This document shows, piece after piece, positions 52,654 through 64,000 of a stretch of DNA of 64,000 nt. The translations under genes were made by a program, and so were the position numbers. The notes under the pieces were generated by a model. It was not told the DNA's origin and did not search any database. It saw only the letters and a program-made list of their open reading frames with translations. Source of the DNA: Ifrita kowaldi (Eukaryota > Chordata > Aves > Passeriformes > Cinclosomatidae); contig VZRS01007507.1 in NCBI GenBank assembly GCA_013398055.1, forward strand, positions 62,001-126,000, in the 5' to 3' direction. Position 1 is the stretch's first letter. The number at the start of each line of letters is the position of its first letter.

Positions 52654-55600
52654 GAAAATATAAAAGGAAAACCCTACTCCTAATAGCAGAGTTTTGGAGG
52701 ACTTGACCCTGAGTATCCCTGTTGAGGCATACGGTCACTTACATGATTCTTCTTATCCAAAAGGTTGGGAACAGTTATAATGCAATTTGAAAGCTCGGGC
52801 ATCCTTTTGCTATTTATGCTGTTATAGAATGTTTCATGATTTGTTTGTCACAAAATAACCCCTCTGTGTCTGTATATGCAATCCCCTTTCTGCATCATTC
52901 CTAAGCACTCATGGAAGAGTTCAGCTCTGAATAGACAACCACTAGCCATTTTATTACTATCTTCCTCAAAACTTCCTATAAGAAAGTTCTTTAAGTTCCA
53001 GCAAGAGTGAAGGCGATCATTTCTCTGTGAATTCATTCCAAAGCTAAAGATGGGAGAAATCACATGAAATTTCCTAGAATCTGTGTGCTATTATCCCTCA
53101 GCTCTGAAGACTCAAAAATGTCTTTGGCAGATTTTCTTCTACCTCTTGTAGCCAAATGCATATTTTTCCCTTTGATGATGATTCATATTATGAGCAATTA
53201 GGTCTTACTCAATATTATCTTTCCATGTTCTTCATTGGCCTGAGGATTGAAACTCCTAATGATGGCCATCCAAAATAAGCCTCGCTGGTCTGTCTTCCAT
53301 CATCCTAACCACATACTCTGCCCACTCAGGTCACTGGGATTTCACTCCATTCAATGTATTTGGTTCTTCATAGACCTCCCACAGTCCCTTGTTCAATAGT
53401 TCTCTCAACACATCTCTCTCTCTCTAACTGGTCCAAACATTTATCACAGGGCTTTTTTCTCAAAGATCTGTAACTGTGGCTTTTTTCTTTTTTAGGAGAC
53501 TGCCTTGTTTCCCGTCCACATCTCTCAGCAGTTCCATGCTTTGGCAGCCTGGTCTTTCCCCACAATTGCCTCCAGCTAAACTTTATCTTCAGGGAAAAGC
53601 AACAACTGTTCTATGCTGTACTAACTGAACATTTTCCATCACCAAAATGTTGCTGAGTATTTCTGGAATTCATAGGTGAAATGCTTGATTTGGTAACTAT
53701 CTTTAGAAATTATGAGTTCAGTGGTTTTGATCAAACTGCTGTATTTATCAGATTTTACTTATGTCTCATTAATATCTATCATATTGTTTTTATGACTGTT
53801 TTATTTTCCCTGTCACCTAAACAATAAAGTTTCAAAGCTAAAATGTAATTTCTGACTTTGTTCCAAGTATCTAGTATGAATTACATATGCATTATCATGT
53901 GTACTTATCTTCCCACAGCTATTGTTGTTTTTCCTCTTGCTGACCACCAAGTTACACAATTCCAATATTGCATATTTATTGCAGATTAACATGGAGGTTT
54001 CCCATACAAACAATAGTTTTATTACATTTTACCCATATTTACATTTTTTTAAAATCAAATCCTCTAGTATTTGATTCCATGGCAGAGAGGGAACATAATA
54101 TGCTATAAAATTAGCCTTAAATCATGTAAATATCCCCTAATTCCTTTAGCTCCAGGCAAAAGATGGTATCTCTGAGAGAAGAGATTTTTAAAGCTTAAGG
54201 ACTCCTATTTTGCATCCAAGCAATAAAAGCAGCTGAAGTATTGCTGTTACCTTTGTATCGCTATTTGTAAAGAACAAAGGCCTTTTTAAGCAGTGAAAAG
54301 CATATTGGTGCAATTAAAGTCTGTTAATAACAACTGAAATTATTTTCATAAGTCAGTGCAAACTGGGGTTTTAATCTTCGGTGAAAAGTTTAAATCAGGA
54401 ATTTCTATAACACTGTAATTACTGTAAAAACTGCCAACTGGTAAGGAGTTAGAAAGAGATTTTATCTTGTGTTCATCTGTCCATATTTTTTCCATTTTAT
54501 ATTGCCTTGTAAGCTCACTCTTTATCCATAGCTTTAATTTCATTCTCATAATGCTTTTAGTCTTTGGCAGAACTCAGTATGATCACGACTTCTGTCAAGT
54601 TTTAAAACTAGCTGGGCTGTAAGAAAATGCTGTTTGGAAGTGCACTGCATTTTAAATGAAAGTGCAAAATAAAAGCATTTACCGAGAAAGAAACAAAATG
54701 AGATACAGAGTATAATGCAACGAGAGCACAGGAAGCCTGGACATCACTTCAGCAGGGTTTGTGGAAGCTGGCTAGGGTGGAAGTTATGCTCTCTGCTGTA
54801 CATTTTGCCAACAGAACAAACAGTCCCTGACATTTGGGAAAGAGCCAACAGCATGCAATAATGCCAACAGACTCAGTTAAAATAATTTATAAATACTGGT
54901 ATTAAGGAATTGCTTTTCTATGCAGGTGTTTGAAGGGCTGCACAGCCCTCATCTTGCAGCTTGCTGGGTAGGTATCAGGCAGACAATTTTTTTGCTTTAC
55001 ATAGGCAGAGGCTTGCCCTCAGAAAGCTCTGCCTAGCAGAAGGCATTCCCTGTGCCATTTTGGCCTAGTTTAACATCGCTAACCTGCACTTTGCACCAAC
55101 AGGCATGTTGAATTCCTATGGGCCCTTAAGCCAAAGGAAACAGGAGGACTGGTGGCAGAGGAATCTTGGAGGCAGCTTCCTTGTGTGAAAGGTTGATGGG
55201 AATCCTCCCTTTACCCTGCATTTTTCTGTTCTTCTTTGTAGAACCCACAACCTATAGACAAGTGAGTGTCTGTGCTCACAGGCCTTGTCTAGAGTCCCTG
55301 AAGCAAGCAGAGACACTTTGGCGACCCTCAGTTCCCCACATTCCCTGTGTGTCCATGTGCAATAACCCACCCAGGTCAGGGCACACTAATCCTGTTTCCT
55401 CTACAGAGAAGTTACCTGTCCCTCTGTCACCAAGGCTCAGTTACTGTGAACCCAAAACTGAGAGTGGATTATCCAGCAAATCCACCCTGTACTTACAAAA
55501 CAATTTTGGAGCACAGGGTCAGCCTTTTTAAGTCTCCTCATGAATACATTTTCTTAATTTGGGCGTAATTTGTTTAAAACTGGTTGGTTCTACAAGAAGT

Positions 55601-56950
55601 TTAGCATTGGTGTCAGTGTTTTCTTTGAGTCTGGTTACACGTAATGGTAATCCAAACATATTAAGATTAGGGCAGTCTGGCACCTAACTTTAACTCTGCC
55701 TTTCCCTAATCCACAAGTAGTGAAAACATAGGATTGGAGAATCTCATGCTTCTAAAAATTAAATATAATCTAATGCAGGACAACAAACATAAAATGCTTT
55801 AATTATATTCAATTAATTACCACAGAGTTAAAGATGTGTGAAAGCCTTAATCTTCATTGAGTACCTTAATGAGCATATGTCTTTTAAGTGTAATCATGTT
55901 TTCCAGCTTTGAATTTGATGTAATTGAAACAAATCTGAAAAATATTTTTCCTCAAATTAATTGTTTCCTTGGGTCTAACGCCACCTTAATTTATTTTTTT
56001 ATGAGGGCATACCAAGTAACTGATTTCTAAAATTAGTAGCTATCAGCCTACATCAATGGAAAAACTCATTTTTCAAGAGATTTATACAGCATGTTAAAAA
56101 ATACTTTGCTTCAATTGAATTTATACACTAGCAGTAGGATATACAAAGAAATTTATGAACCTTATAGCTCAGTAGGCATATCTTCATGTATAATATGAAT
56201 ATTTGCTTTCAAATAAAAATCTCTTAACAGTTTTTCACATTATTTAATTTTTGTACATGTTTCCCAGCGTTACAATGTTATTGGAGTTTGATAACGGGGT
56301 GTATTTCACTAGGCACAGTTCTTAAAGCAGAACATTAAAGTGCTCTAGCAGAACACAAAAAGTAAGTTCTAGCAGGCAACACTGCAGTTCATATATGTCT
56401 TTATCTTGGAATTACCTTGTCTCTGGTCTAAATAGGTTAGTTTTCCATATGTTACTACAAATTGGCCTATCAATAAATGCCTTTGATCAATATCTAGGGA
56501 GAAGCACCACCCTCTGATTTGATATCTATTTCTTCAAGCCACTCAGTAGTAAAGGCTGATAAGAACAGAGAGAAAAGGTTACCAACAGCCCGAGGTCTGG
56601 AAAGTAGTTGAAAGCTAAGATACCCACAAATCAGTGGGGTACTGTTTAAAGAATGTGATCATCGACAAGGAACACTAAGAGTACGTGTTTTGCATGTTAT
56701 AATCATGAGTGCTATCCTTGCTTGTTACCGGCGTTGAATGACTAACAACCAAGCACTACACTTTGAAAAGGCAGAAAGGTGGAACTTTTAGGACAAATCA
56801 GTGAAAAATTTATGCATAAAACCGTCGTAGATAAACTTTTCTTTTCGTACCAAAAGCTGGCAATCTAGACATGTTGTGCTGTAGCAATACCTGCATTGGT
56901 GGAGCCACAGTCAACTGCAGGAAAACCTAAAAACGTAAGATTTAACTCAC
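52654..56950. other. AT-rich non-coding DNA, possible conserved stretches
   Basis: No gene is supported. Segments at about 54,110-54,360 and 54,600-54,920 look single-copy with motif-like phrases, for example AGAACAAAGG (a SOX-type core) near 54,271 and several TTAATAAC/AATTAAAG phrases. Regulatory function is only a guess. A GC-richer patch at 54,950-55,540 holds overlapping frames on both strands without family resemblance. Confidence 0.45.
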
Positions 56951-57325
56951 CCAGTGCTCTCGGGTCATGCTGCAGCCAAGAGGGGTGGTTGCAGTCCTGC
57001 AGTCAGACATGCGAGGTGAGCTGTGGCAGTAGTTGACACAACAGAACACTGCCTCCCATTGAAGAAAACGAGGATGACAACGACAGCCATTAACAAGAAC
57101 ATTTATGTCGATTTCCTTTTTGCCATAATCTTTTTCAATGCAGTTGGCAATTCAGTATGGTCCAGTCCGTGCTACTAAGTGGTAATGGTACCTTACTCTC
57201 TGTTCTCTCATTACTGGAAAGGGAAAATTCAACCTCAATCCACTGAAATTTAGACAAATGGCACCATCTACATCCTGATACGAAGCTGATTGTGATGCCT
57301 GCTTTAATGTTTTGCTGACTGAGGA
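56951..57325 (-). pseudogene. Best exon-like segment: 125-codon frame from acceptor to donor with one in-frame stop
   Basis: On the minus strand a very good acceptor (CTTTCTTTTTTGTTTAG) ends at 57,326 and a perfect donor (GTGAGTTAAA) begins at 56,950. The 375 bases between them are exactly 125 codons in one phase-0 frame. A single TGA interrupts at 57,152-57,154 (codon 58), where a TGG would fit. The product has phrases such as GAICLNFSGLRLNFPFPV, RVRYHYHLVARTGPY, then after the stop IANCIEKDYGKKEIDINVLV and NGCRCHPRFLQWE. Ten or so cysteines cluster in the second half, which suggests an extracellular, disulphide-bonded domain. I recognise no family. Chance would give several stops over this length at this base composition. 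A decayed exon, or an exon with a sequencing error at the TGA, fits best. Confidence 0.38.
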
Positions 57326-60300
57326 CTAAACAAAAAAGAAAGCAAAGAGGTATCTCAACATTATAGGGGGATGGGAAAAATCAGTCAAGCTCTAAATAAG
57401 GGAATACAATTCACTGCTCTATATAGGAAATACCTAATTTTGGCAGAAGTATTTTGCAAGCAATTGCATAATATGAAGAGCAATGACTATATGAGTAACA
57501 ATTTGCTCTGTTCATGACACTCATTTTCTATTCCCTTCAGCACTTTTGACTTAATTAAAAAATATTTGAAACCCTTCTTTTTTGATTATGTAAAATCTTT
57601 TTTTATTATTTGATTAGTGCGCTCTAAGCTAGGATATGATCTACACTTAAACTAAAGTTTCTGCAAGTCTTCCATGTTGTGTTTACTGCTTCATCTGACA
57701 GGACACTGGGCATCAGTTTTTGGGATATTTTGTATTGAATGCTCACAGAGGCACACAATATAGTTGAACAAGTGATTATACCCAAAACCTGAGCCTACTC
57801 AATAATCCGTGCTGTAACAAAGCCCTGTCTGAGACCAAGATTGCCCCTGCCTTCTTCAGGGGGGCATAATTCAGGACAATCATTCGGGCATTAATAAAAG
57901 AGTATTAAAATTAATACTTTGTTTATAAATACATGTTTTCGATGAAGCCCACAATTATTTCTAGTCACTGGGAAAGCTCTCAGGGTAATAGTTAAGCTTA
58001 AAATATATCCCTAGAAGGCAAGAATGTGAAGCAGACAGCAATATGATAATTTTTCTGAAGTGGTAATTGAGCTTGTTTTACTTACTAGCTACATAGTTAT
58101 TAGCTATTTTACACATATAGCTATCATTTAGTTACTATGCAGTAAAGACTGGAGTAGTCATTGAATAATTGTGTTTGTTTTATTTAGTTGAATCTCACGT
58201 ACTCAGAAGGTTTTCTTCTCACTTCAAAAGGGCTATGAGTTTACCCCCAGCTTTGCAACCTCACTCAGCTCCCTGGAGGAAGTGAGAAACTGCAGATAGG
58301 ATTTATCTTACCTAAATATAACTGCCTTAAGGTTAGGAGTCTAGTCTGCACCACTTAGCCAGACTTCCTGTACGGCCAGTGAAAAACTACAGTCATTTTA
58401 TGCAATAAATTCCATCTACCTTGGATGCTTTATTACTGTTGCAGCTACACAGCTATGAATCTATAGCCATGCTCTCCTAAAACATGGAGTATGTGCTGTT
58501 TCTTCCAGTTTCTCTCAGCCTGCAGAACACTTCAGTGCTCCTGCATTCTGTGTCTGAGGTTAGCTCTGCATGGCCTTTCCTACCTAGCTTTTATTTTCAA
58601 CAAATGCTCTGACTTCAAAGAAACCCTGTTGATGTTCTTTGTTACCAGATACAGTCTATGAGATGATTAAGCTAGAGACACACACAAATTGCTGAGGGGG
58701 GCAAGGGAAGGCTGCAGTCAGAATGCTGATCTCATGAGGCTGTGGTGATTGCAATGGCAGTGGAGCAGAGCCATGGCCCAGGCATTTGGGAGCTGAGATT
58801 TTGTTGGATCAGGGGCATACGATCTAACTGCTGAGGGGCCATACACAACAGTTTCCTACTCCATCTCTCCACTGTAGCTATGACTGTATGGATAATTATA
58901 TTCTATTTCAAATAACAAACGGGTAAATTTAAAGCTTCCTCCTTAGCAGTGATTTCAACTAGCCTCTTGGTTTGATTTTGCCTTAAACAGCCTTGCAGAC
59001 ACCACAGAGCATGCTAAATTTATCAGCTGAGCAGCTACTATCTGAAAATCAGCATCTTTAAAAACATTTCTCATATGAAGCTTGCATTTTCAAAGCCAAG
59101 TCAAACCTGACAGATTAAATTACTTTTAGAACTTAAGGTAATATCAGGTTAAGCAAGTACTTTAAGCAGCTGTTCCTTTCTGCTTTCAGTAGTGAATTAC
59201 CACTTCTCAGCTCAAACTGGGCAATGGATACATATGTATATGAGGACTTATTTGGTAAACACCAAATGGGAAAACCAATGTGACAGGTCAGCATAATCCA
59301 GTTTGGAGATTAGAATATAGTTGATTTTTAAATTCTAGTTAAAATCTTTCTCTTTATAAAGACATTCTCTCTGATAGACTGAAGTTCTTCTGCAGAAGAA
59401 TTCTTCCACAGAAAACTTTTGTTCACCAAAGCATGCTGTTTTCATCTTCCATTCCTTATAGATCAGTAAATGGTTTTGTAGTCTCCACACCTTCTGTAAT
59501 GAAGATTCACAGCTTTTGCAAACATGTTTTGAGAAGAAGGAAAGACTTGAAAGACTGCAATCTTAAGGGACCATAAAATCAGCTGTGTTATTCAATCTTA
59601 TCTTCATGGTAAACTCCATAAACTGCCTACTTATGCAGCATCTAGCCTGTTTCCTTGATTGGAGTTTCCAGTTGCTGCTGTAAAGAAAAAAATCAGGAAT
59701 TCTCAGTGTTAACAGCTCTCATATTTAAGAGCAATTACTGCAATATAAACCTAAGGATGGGCGGTAGAATCATCAGGGATTTATTTGAATGTGTTCTACT
59801 ATTTCAAAATTATCTAGAAGAAATAATTTAAGTAAGATGTTTGTCTAAACTGGCAGGAAGCAACTACATAAGGCTGAAATTAAATTACATGCACTTACTC
59901 ACTGTGAATTGAAAGAGAGTTTGATTATTCTAGTGTAGTTTGAAGTTACATCTAATGTCATGAAATTGCAAAATTGCACTTGCAACCTTCAAATGGGGTT
60001 GTTCTACTCTTGCAGTAGTTCTTTCATATGCTCGCTGCCATGTCACGTGCTTGGACCTAACAACCAAGTGACCTAAGCGTGAGTTAGTAGAGTATTAGTT
60101 AATGTGCTGTTCCAGTGGAAAAGTAATCCACCAAAAGAAAAAATAATAATTTTCTCTTGTGACAGTTCACTGAACCAGCTCTGCTAAAGCTGTCACAACG
60201 AAGGCAAAAAAAGCAAATATTCAGGGAAGGGAATGTAACCAGTCATTCCACAGGATGTCTGCTGAGCTTGGAGTACAACAAACCTCAGACCTCAGTCGTA

Positions 60301-60482
60301 CAAATGCTTTAATTTCATCTGAAAGGAGGTGCTGCCAAAAAGCCCTATAGCAATGTCCGTGCTGCTGGCAATATGTTCTTACATCATCCCTCATGCTGAC
60401 ATTGCATCTAAGTGTACCTGGACCAGGCACCTCATGTACAACAAAAGTGCTTTGCAGCATCAGCAACTCCAACTACAGGATT
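57326..60482. other. AT-rich non-coding DNA, no gene seen
   Basis: No supportable gene. The minus frame 60,221-60,472 is open for 83 codons with several cysteines (for example CNVSMRDDVRTYCQQHGHC), but no acceptor or donor pairs with it convincingly. Confidence 0.4.
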
Positions 60483-60512
60483 TAAAAAAAAACAAAAAAA
60501 CAAAAAAAAAAA
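60483..60512. repeat. A-rich simple sequence
   Basis: A runs separated by single C bases. On the minus strand it appears as a T tract directly after the exon-like frame at 60,541-60,742. Confidence 0.85.
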
Positions 60513-60540
60513 CCTTCATTTTTTTCATTTTTTTTGAATT

Positions 60541-60742
60541 CTCATTGGTAAATTGAAATTCAGGTATGTCAGTTCCCTGGTCCAGATCACTGGGTAGATA
60601 TCTAATTGCTAGAGCTGGCACAGGAGGAAATGTCAAGTTATGAGCAGAAGAAGGTCCCTTTGGTAGTTCATTCCTAAATCGTCTCAAAGCAAACATGAAA
60701 CGTGAGACTACACCCAGGCCACAATGGATATCAGGTGCAGAT
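60541..60742 (-). other. Exon-like minus-strand open frame, unidentified
   Basis: An acceptor-like TTTGTGTTTTAG on the minus strand ends at 60,743. It is followed by about 67 open codons with a non-repetitive, protein-like composition: SAPDIHCGLGVVSRFMFAL, RFRNELPKGPSSAHNLTFPP, then VPALAIRYLPSDLDQGTDIP. The frame then runs into Lys and Phe codons from the A/T tract, so no clean donor can be placed. It is in the same strand and neighbourhood as 56,951-57,325. No family is recognised, and an exon of an unidentified gene or chance both remain possible. Confidence 0.22.
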
Positions 60743-60860
60743 CTAAAACACAAAGGATGAAATACCATCTGTTGTAATTTTGTTACACTTTTTTGTGCAT
60801 ATTGCCTGTTTTATGCTTTTAAGGTTCATGCTCTCTGCAGAAATAACTGCAACGGCTGGT

Positions 60861-60996
60861 GTGGATGCCCCACCCCTGGAAGTGCTCAAGACCAGGTTGG
60901 ATGGGGCTCTGGGCAACCTGCTCTAGTGGGAAGTCTCCCTGCCCATGATCTTACAGTCTCTTCCAACGCAAACTGTTTTATGATTCTAGGATTCTG
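60861..60996 (+). mobile_element. CR1 LINE, truncated 3' end with internal deletion
   Basis: Plus-oriented CR1 tail. It begins with GGATGCCCCACCCCTGGAAG, then CAGGTTGGATGGGGCTCTGG, GCAACCTGCTCTAGTGGGA, CTCCCTGCCCATG and, after a shortened middle, CTTCCAACGCAAACTG, and ends with TATGATTCTAGGATTCTG. Compared with the remembered consensus, the GG-rich piece that normally follows CCCATGG is missing. It is a different CR1 subfamily type from the copy near 25.9 kb, judging from the GGATGGGGCTCTGGGCAACCTG block. No coding part remains. Confidence 0.93.
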
Positions 60997-61624
60997 TTCT
61001 GCTAAGACCATTTTCAGCCACTGTTTTCTTTTCTATACTGCTATAATCATTATTCTGAATATCTATACATACTACACACCATTTTGAATATGATTTCTGG
61101 TTTTGATCTCTTGATTCAAACAAAATATGTCTTTAATTAACTTCTTAAAGAAAATATTATATATATTCAGTAAAAAAAATGCCGTGTTTTACCAGCCTAG
61201 ACAGACTCTGTTCTGCTAAAAGAAAATGCTCTGCATAAATCCACAGCATAACATAAATACTTAAGGGACTCAGCTGTACCCAAAATGCAGATTAGAGGCC
61301 AACAGCTCCATGATATATTTTTGTATACATTTTGTATAATCAATTTTTATGCCATGTATTTTTTCCTTCTTTCTATTAAACACGAGGCATAGGTATGGGA
61401 GCCCCTTAGTGTAAAAGCTTTATTTCTCTTATTTTGGGCCTTCTCAGGATCTTCCTGCCAGTCATCTATGGCATATCTTGCAACTTCAACCTCTTCAGGA
61501 GAGAGAGAGATTTCAGCTTCCACTCTGCTGCACCTTCTTTACTTCTGGTAGTTGCTTGCAGATAAAACAGGTCTATAATTTTCAGCCAAATGTCTGCTTT
61601 CCAAAATCTGCAAATTAAGTCCAT
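60997..61624. other. AT-rich non-coding DNA, no gene seen
   Basis: No supportable feature. A short (GA)n run of a few units lies near 61,501-61,510. Confidence 0.5.
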
Positions 61625-62400
61625 CTAGTAAATACAAAGATCATCCTCAGGCATTTTAAGAGAACTTGCATACAATTCCCTTAATGCTTCTTTCTTTTTG
61701 CTTCTTGTGACAACATGCTGTGAAAAATAGGCATTTGCCAGTACTGAAAAAAACCCTGCATTTTTAAAAAATATAAAACTGGTTTCCAAGGGTGAAGATA
61801 ACAAGTACAGTAGTTGTTTCATTATATAATTGTTCAGAAAATAGAGTAGGAAAATAGTAACTGTTGTGAAGTAAAAAATAAGACATGGAAATATCTTAGT
61901 GGAAAAAATATCTAAGATGAAATCCTGACTCTTAAATCATACCTTTCCCATTGATTCATACAAGGCATGGATTTTATCAGTAGCATTTGTACTAATTATG
62001 CTTACTATTAACTCCTTCATCCTCCCCACAAGACAGTAAACTGATTTTCTTTTTTCTGTCTTAGAGAAACCTGGGGATGTGCAGCATTCACTCTCACAGG
62101 TTTCAGCTGACTCCAGGCCAGGGGTCAGCATCATGTGAGTGATGTGGTCACATTTTTAAAAAATGCTTGATCCCGAGTTATTCTGTCTATTTTCTACAGC
62201 AACTGGAGAGCAGGGTAAAATATGGCACTTGGAGTGTACCTGCAGATTCTCTGCTGCACGGGCCACAGAAAGGTACTTAATGCAATGAGCTACTTTTAGC
62301 TCCAAGTATCTGAGCTTCTTCCCATTTTTTACATATGAAACAGTAATGTTGTGGGGCCTTTCATCTTCATGAGCTTTCATGGTTTTCATTGTGAAAGAGT
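61625..62400 (-). other. Three exon-like minus-strand pieces, unidentified (weak)
   Basis: Reading the minus strand from high to low coordinates there are three pieces. The first (about 62,400-62,240) ends LKVAHCIKYLSVARAAENLQ directly before a GTACAC donor-like site. The second (about 62,120-61,943) contains RMKELIVSIISTNATDKIHA and ends before GTATGATTT. The third (61,743-61,625) follows TTTTTTTCAG, reads LANAYFSQHVVTRSKKKEAL and ends DDLCIY then TAG. The sequences look protein-like. However, the second and third pieces do not join in a common phase with the donors chosen, and the first lacks a clear acceptor. They may be parts of an unidentified gene or coincidence. Confidence 0.15.
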
Positions 62401-64000
62401 TCTTGGGAAAACATGGAGCTTGAAAGTGGTTAATGAGGTTGCCCTCCTGCCATTAATTTAACAGAGAAGCACAGAAGATGACTGTCCATAGTAACCACAG
62501 AAAAAATGTGAGACACTACCCAGGCTCTTTCATCTTCTGAGAACACACCCTAAAATAGCTCAAAAATATGAAAAGTGGAGAAAAATTAGGAGCAACTTGG
62601 GTATTCATACCTCTTCCTCTGCAGTGCAATGTAACACCCAGCAGCTTAACATTATATTTCTTAATTTTTAAATAGTTAAATTACTATTCTCAGTTGACTC
62701 TGCTGAATCCTCAGAGTACAGAGGATTGACAAATATTTGAGTATCCATTTTTTTACAAAGAAAGCTACGGAATTATATCTGTGTTTTTGAACCAAACACA
62801 AGCCCAGTCTGCAGATATGTATGATCAGCCATGATGCTAATGTTTTTGCATAATCCCTAGGACAATTTTAGTCTGTTCCAAAAACCCCTCTAATCTCCTA
62901 AACTGCACCTGGGGCAATGACCATTATCAACACAGAGCCTGGATTTGGCTTCCTGATACCAAGAGAATTCAACCATAAAGATGTGAGCTGTGTCACAGCA
63001 CTTAACCATGGGGCCTGTTTTATTTCTTGCTATAGGTATACTCTAAGTGTGACAAAGAAGAGGAACTGTATTTTCTGATGCAGCTTAAGAAACCAAGAAG
63101 ACTGATACTAACACATTCTTATGCATGGCAGCTACAATTACACACAATTCCATAAAAATTAAGTTGTATAAAAACACACTTTAATGCATTTCAATGTCAT
63201 GTTTACATTTTTTATCGTTTTTGTTGCTAAAATCTTATCAAAATACCATTGTTTTTGATAAAAATATATACTGGATGTTGCTTTAAGAGTTAAAAAATCT
63301 ATCTTCTGACTTGCATCGTAAATAGAATCTTGTCTAGCTTGTTCATCACACTCATCAAAAATTGAAACATGGGATTTTTAAAAATTACTGTAATCAGAAA
63401 AGGTGAACTTTAAAACAGGTTCTTTATTTGTGTCCACATATTTTTAATTGCATTCAATTCCAGGTTAAAAAGAAAAACACAACAGAACTGAGTCAAAGGA
63501 AGCAAATTTTTGCTCTTGAGCATTGGCAGCATCCTACCTCAATGGAAAAAAGAAGCCTCTGTAGACGTTCAGAAAGAGAACAAACCCGAGGATTCTGGCA
63601 GTCACATCACTTGTCATTTGGTATGATGTAAAAGTTGCAGGTTATTCCAATACCAAAGTGGGGAGAAAACAAATCAGAAGTTATAAATAAGCCAAGATTT
63701 AATAGCACTACAGAGAAATCAAAGCAATTACCAGATAGCGTGTGTTTTACATGAATTCAAGCATGTTAAAACTAATGTAATTTGCTTTTGTAAATAAAGA
63801 ATAACATCCAAGCATGCATGCTCATCTCTTTCAAAAAGATAAGTGTTGCATCTGCCAGTAGGCTCTGCCTACAAGGTTGGAGTTTATCTTATTGTATATT
63901 TTCCATATCTAATGATCAACAGTGGTCTTTCACATATGGAACTGCTTTGGCATTAGGATCATTTTAATCTTATTTTCATTCAGCACTTTAACATATGATT
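62401..64000. other. AT-rich non-coding DNA, no gene seen
   Basis: No supportable gene or named repeat to the end of the window. The plus frame at 63,428-63,631 has no family resemblance and no splice support. Confidence 0.5.

Noticed and set aside
55166..55568. Overlapping plus and minus frames of 73-121 codons
   Set aside because: Several frames open at once in GC-richer DNA, no family resemblance, inconsistent splice sites.
56940..57055. Plus-strand reading resembling a thrombospondin type 1 repeat (WLQSCSQTCE before GTGAGC)
   Set aside because: Only a few residues fit, the frame stops soon after, and the minus-strand reading of the same DNA has much better exon structure.

Overview
The window looks like bird nuclear DNA that is almost entirely non-coding. 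The evidence for a bird is two truncated CR1 retroposon 3' ends (about 25,888-25,988 and 60,861-60,996) with the avian CR1 tail of ATTCTATG-like repeats. The DNA is AT-rich, shows no operon-like gene packing, and carries only short, scattered open frames of the length expected by chance. I cannot name the species. No tRNA, rRNA, CRISPR or complete protein-coding gene is visible.

Layout. From 1 to about 43.9 kb the sequence is AT-rich intergenic or intronic DNA, with short GC-richer patches (about 2.94-3.80 kb and 18.93-19.13 kb), simple repeats, one CR1 fragment and two assembly flaws. The flaws are a single N at 7,486 beside a GC-rich homopolymer block, and a 46-base N gap at 8,549-8,594 inside A-rich DNA. 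From about 44 to 62.5 kb the minus strand carries several segments that resemble single exons: an open frame starting at a good splice acceptor and in some cases ending at a good donor. The best is 56,951-57,325, which is 125 codons from acceptor to donor with one in-frame TGA. I could not assign a family to any of them, and some neighbouring pieces do not join in phase. They are candidates for a decayed or unrecognised gene, not established exons.

The clearest coding relic is on the plus strand at 46,937-47,362: a fossil of a hAT-superfamily transposase of the ZMYM1/THAP12-like (DUF4371) type. It has an in-frame stop and lacks most of the protein.

Nothing here works together as a pathway. 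The main points of interest are the hAT fossil, the minus-strand exon-like cluster, a perfect small hairpin at 17,281-17,304, and a few single-copy-looking stretches rich in TAAT motifs that could be conserved regulatory elements.
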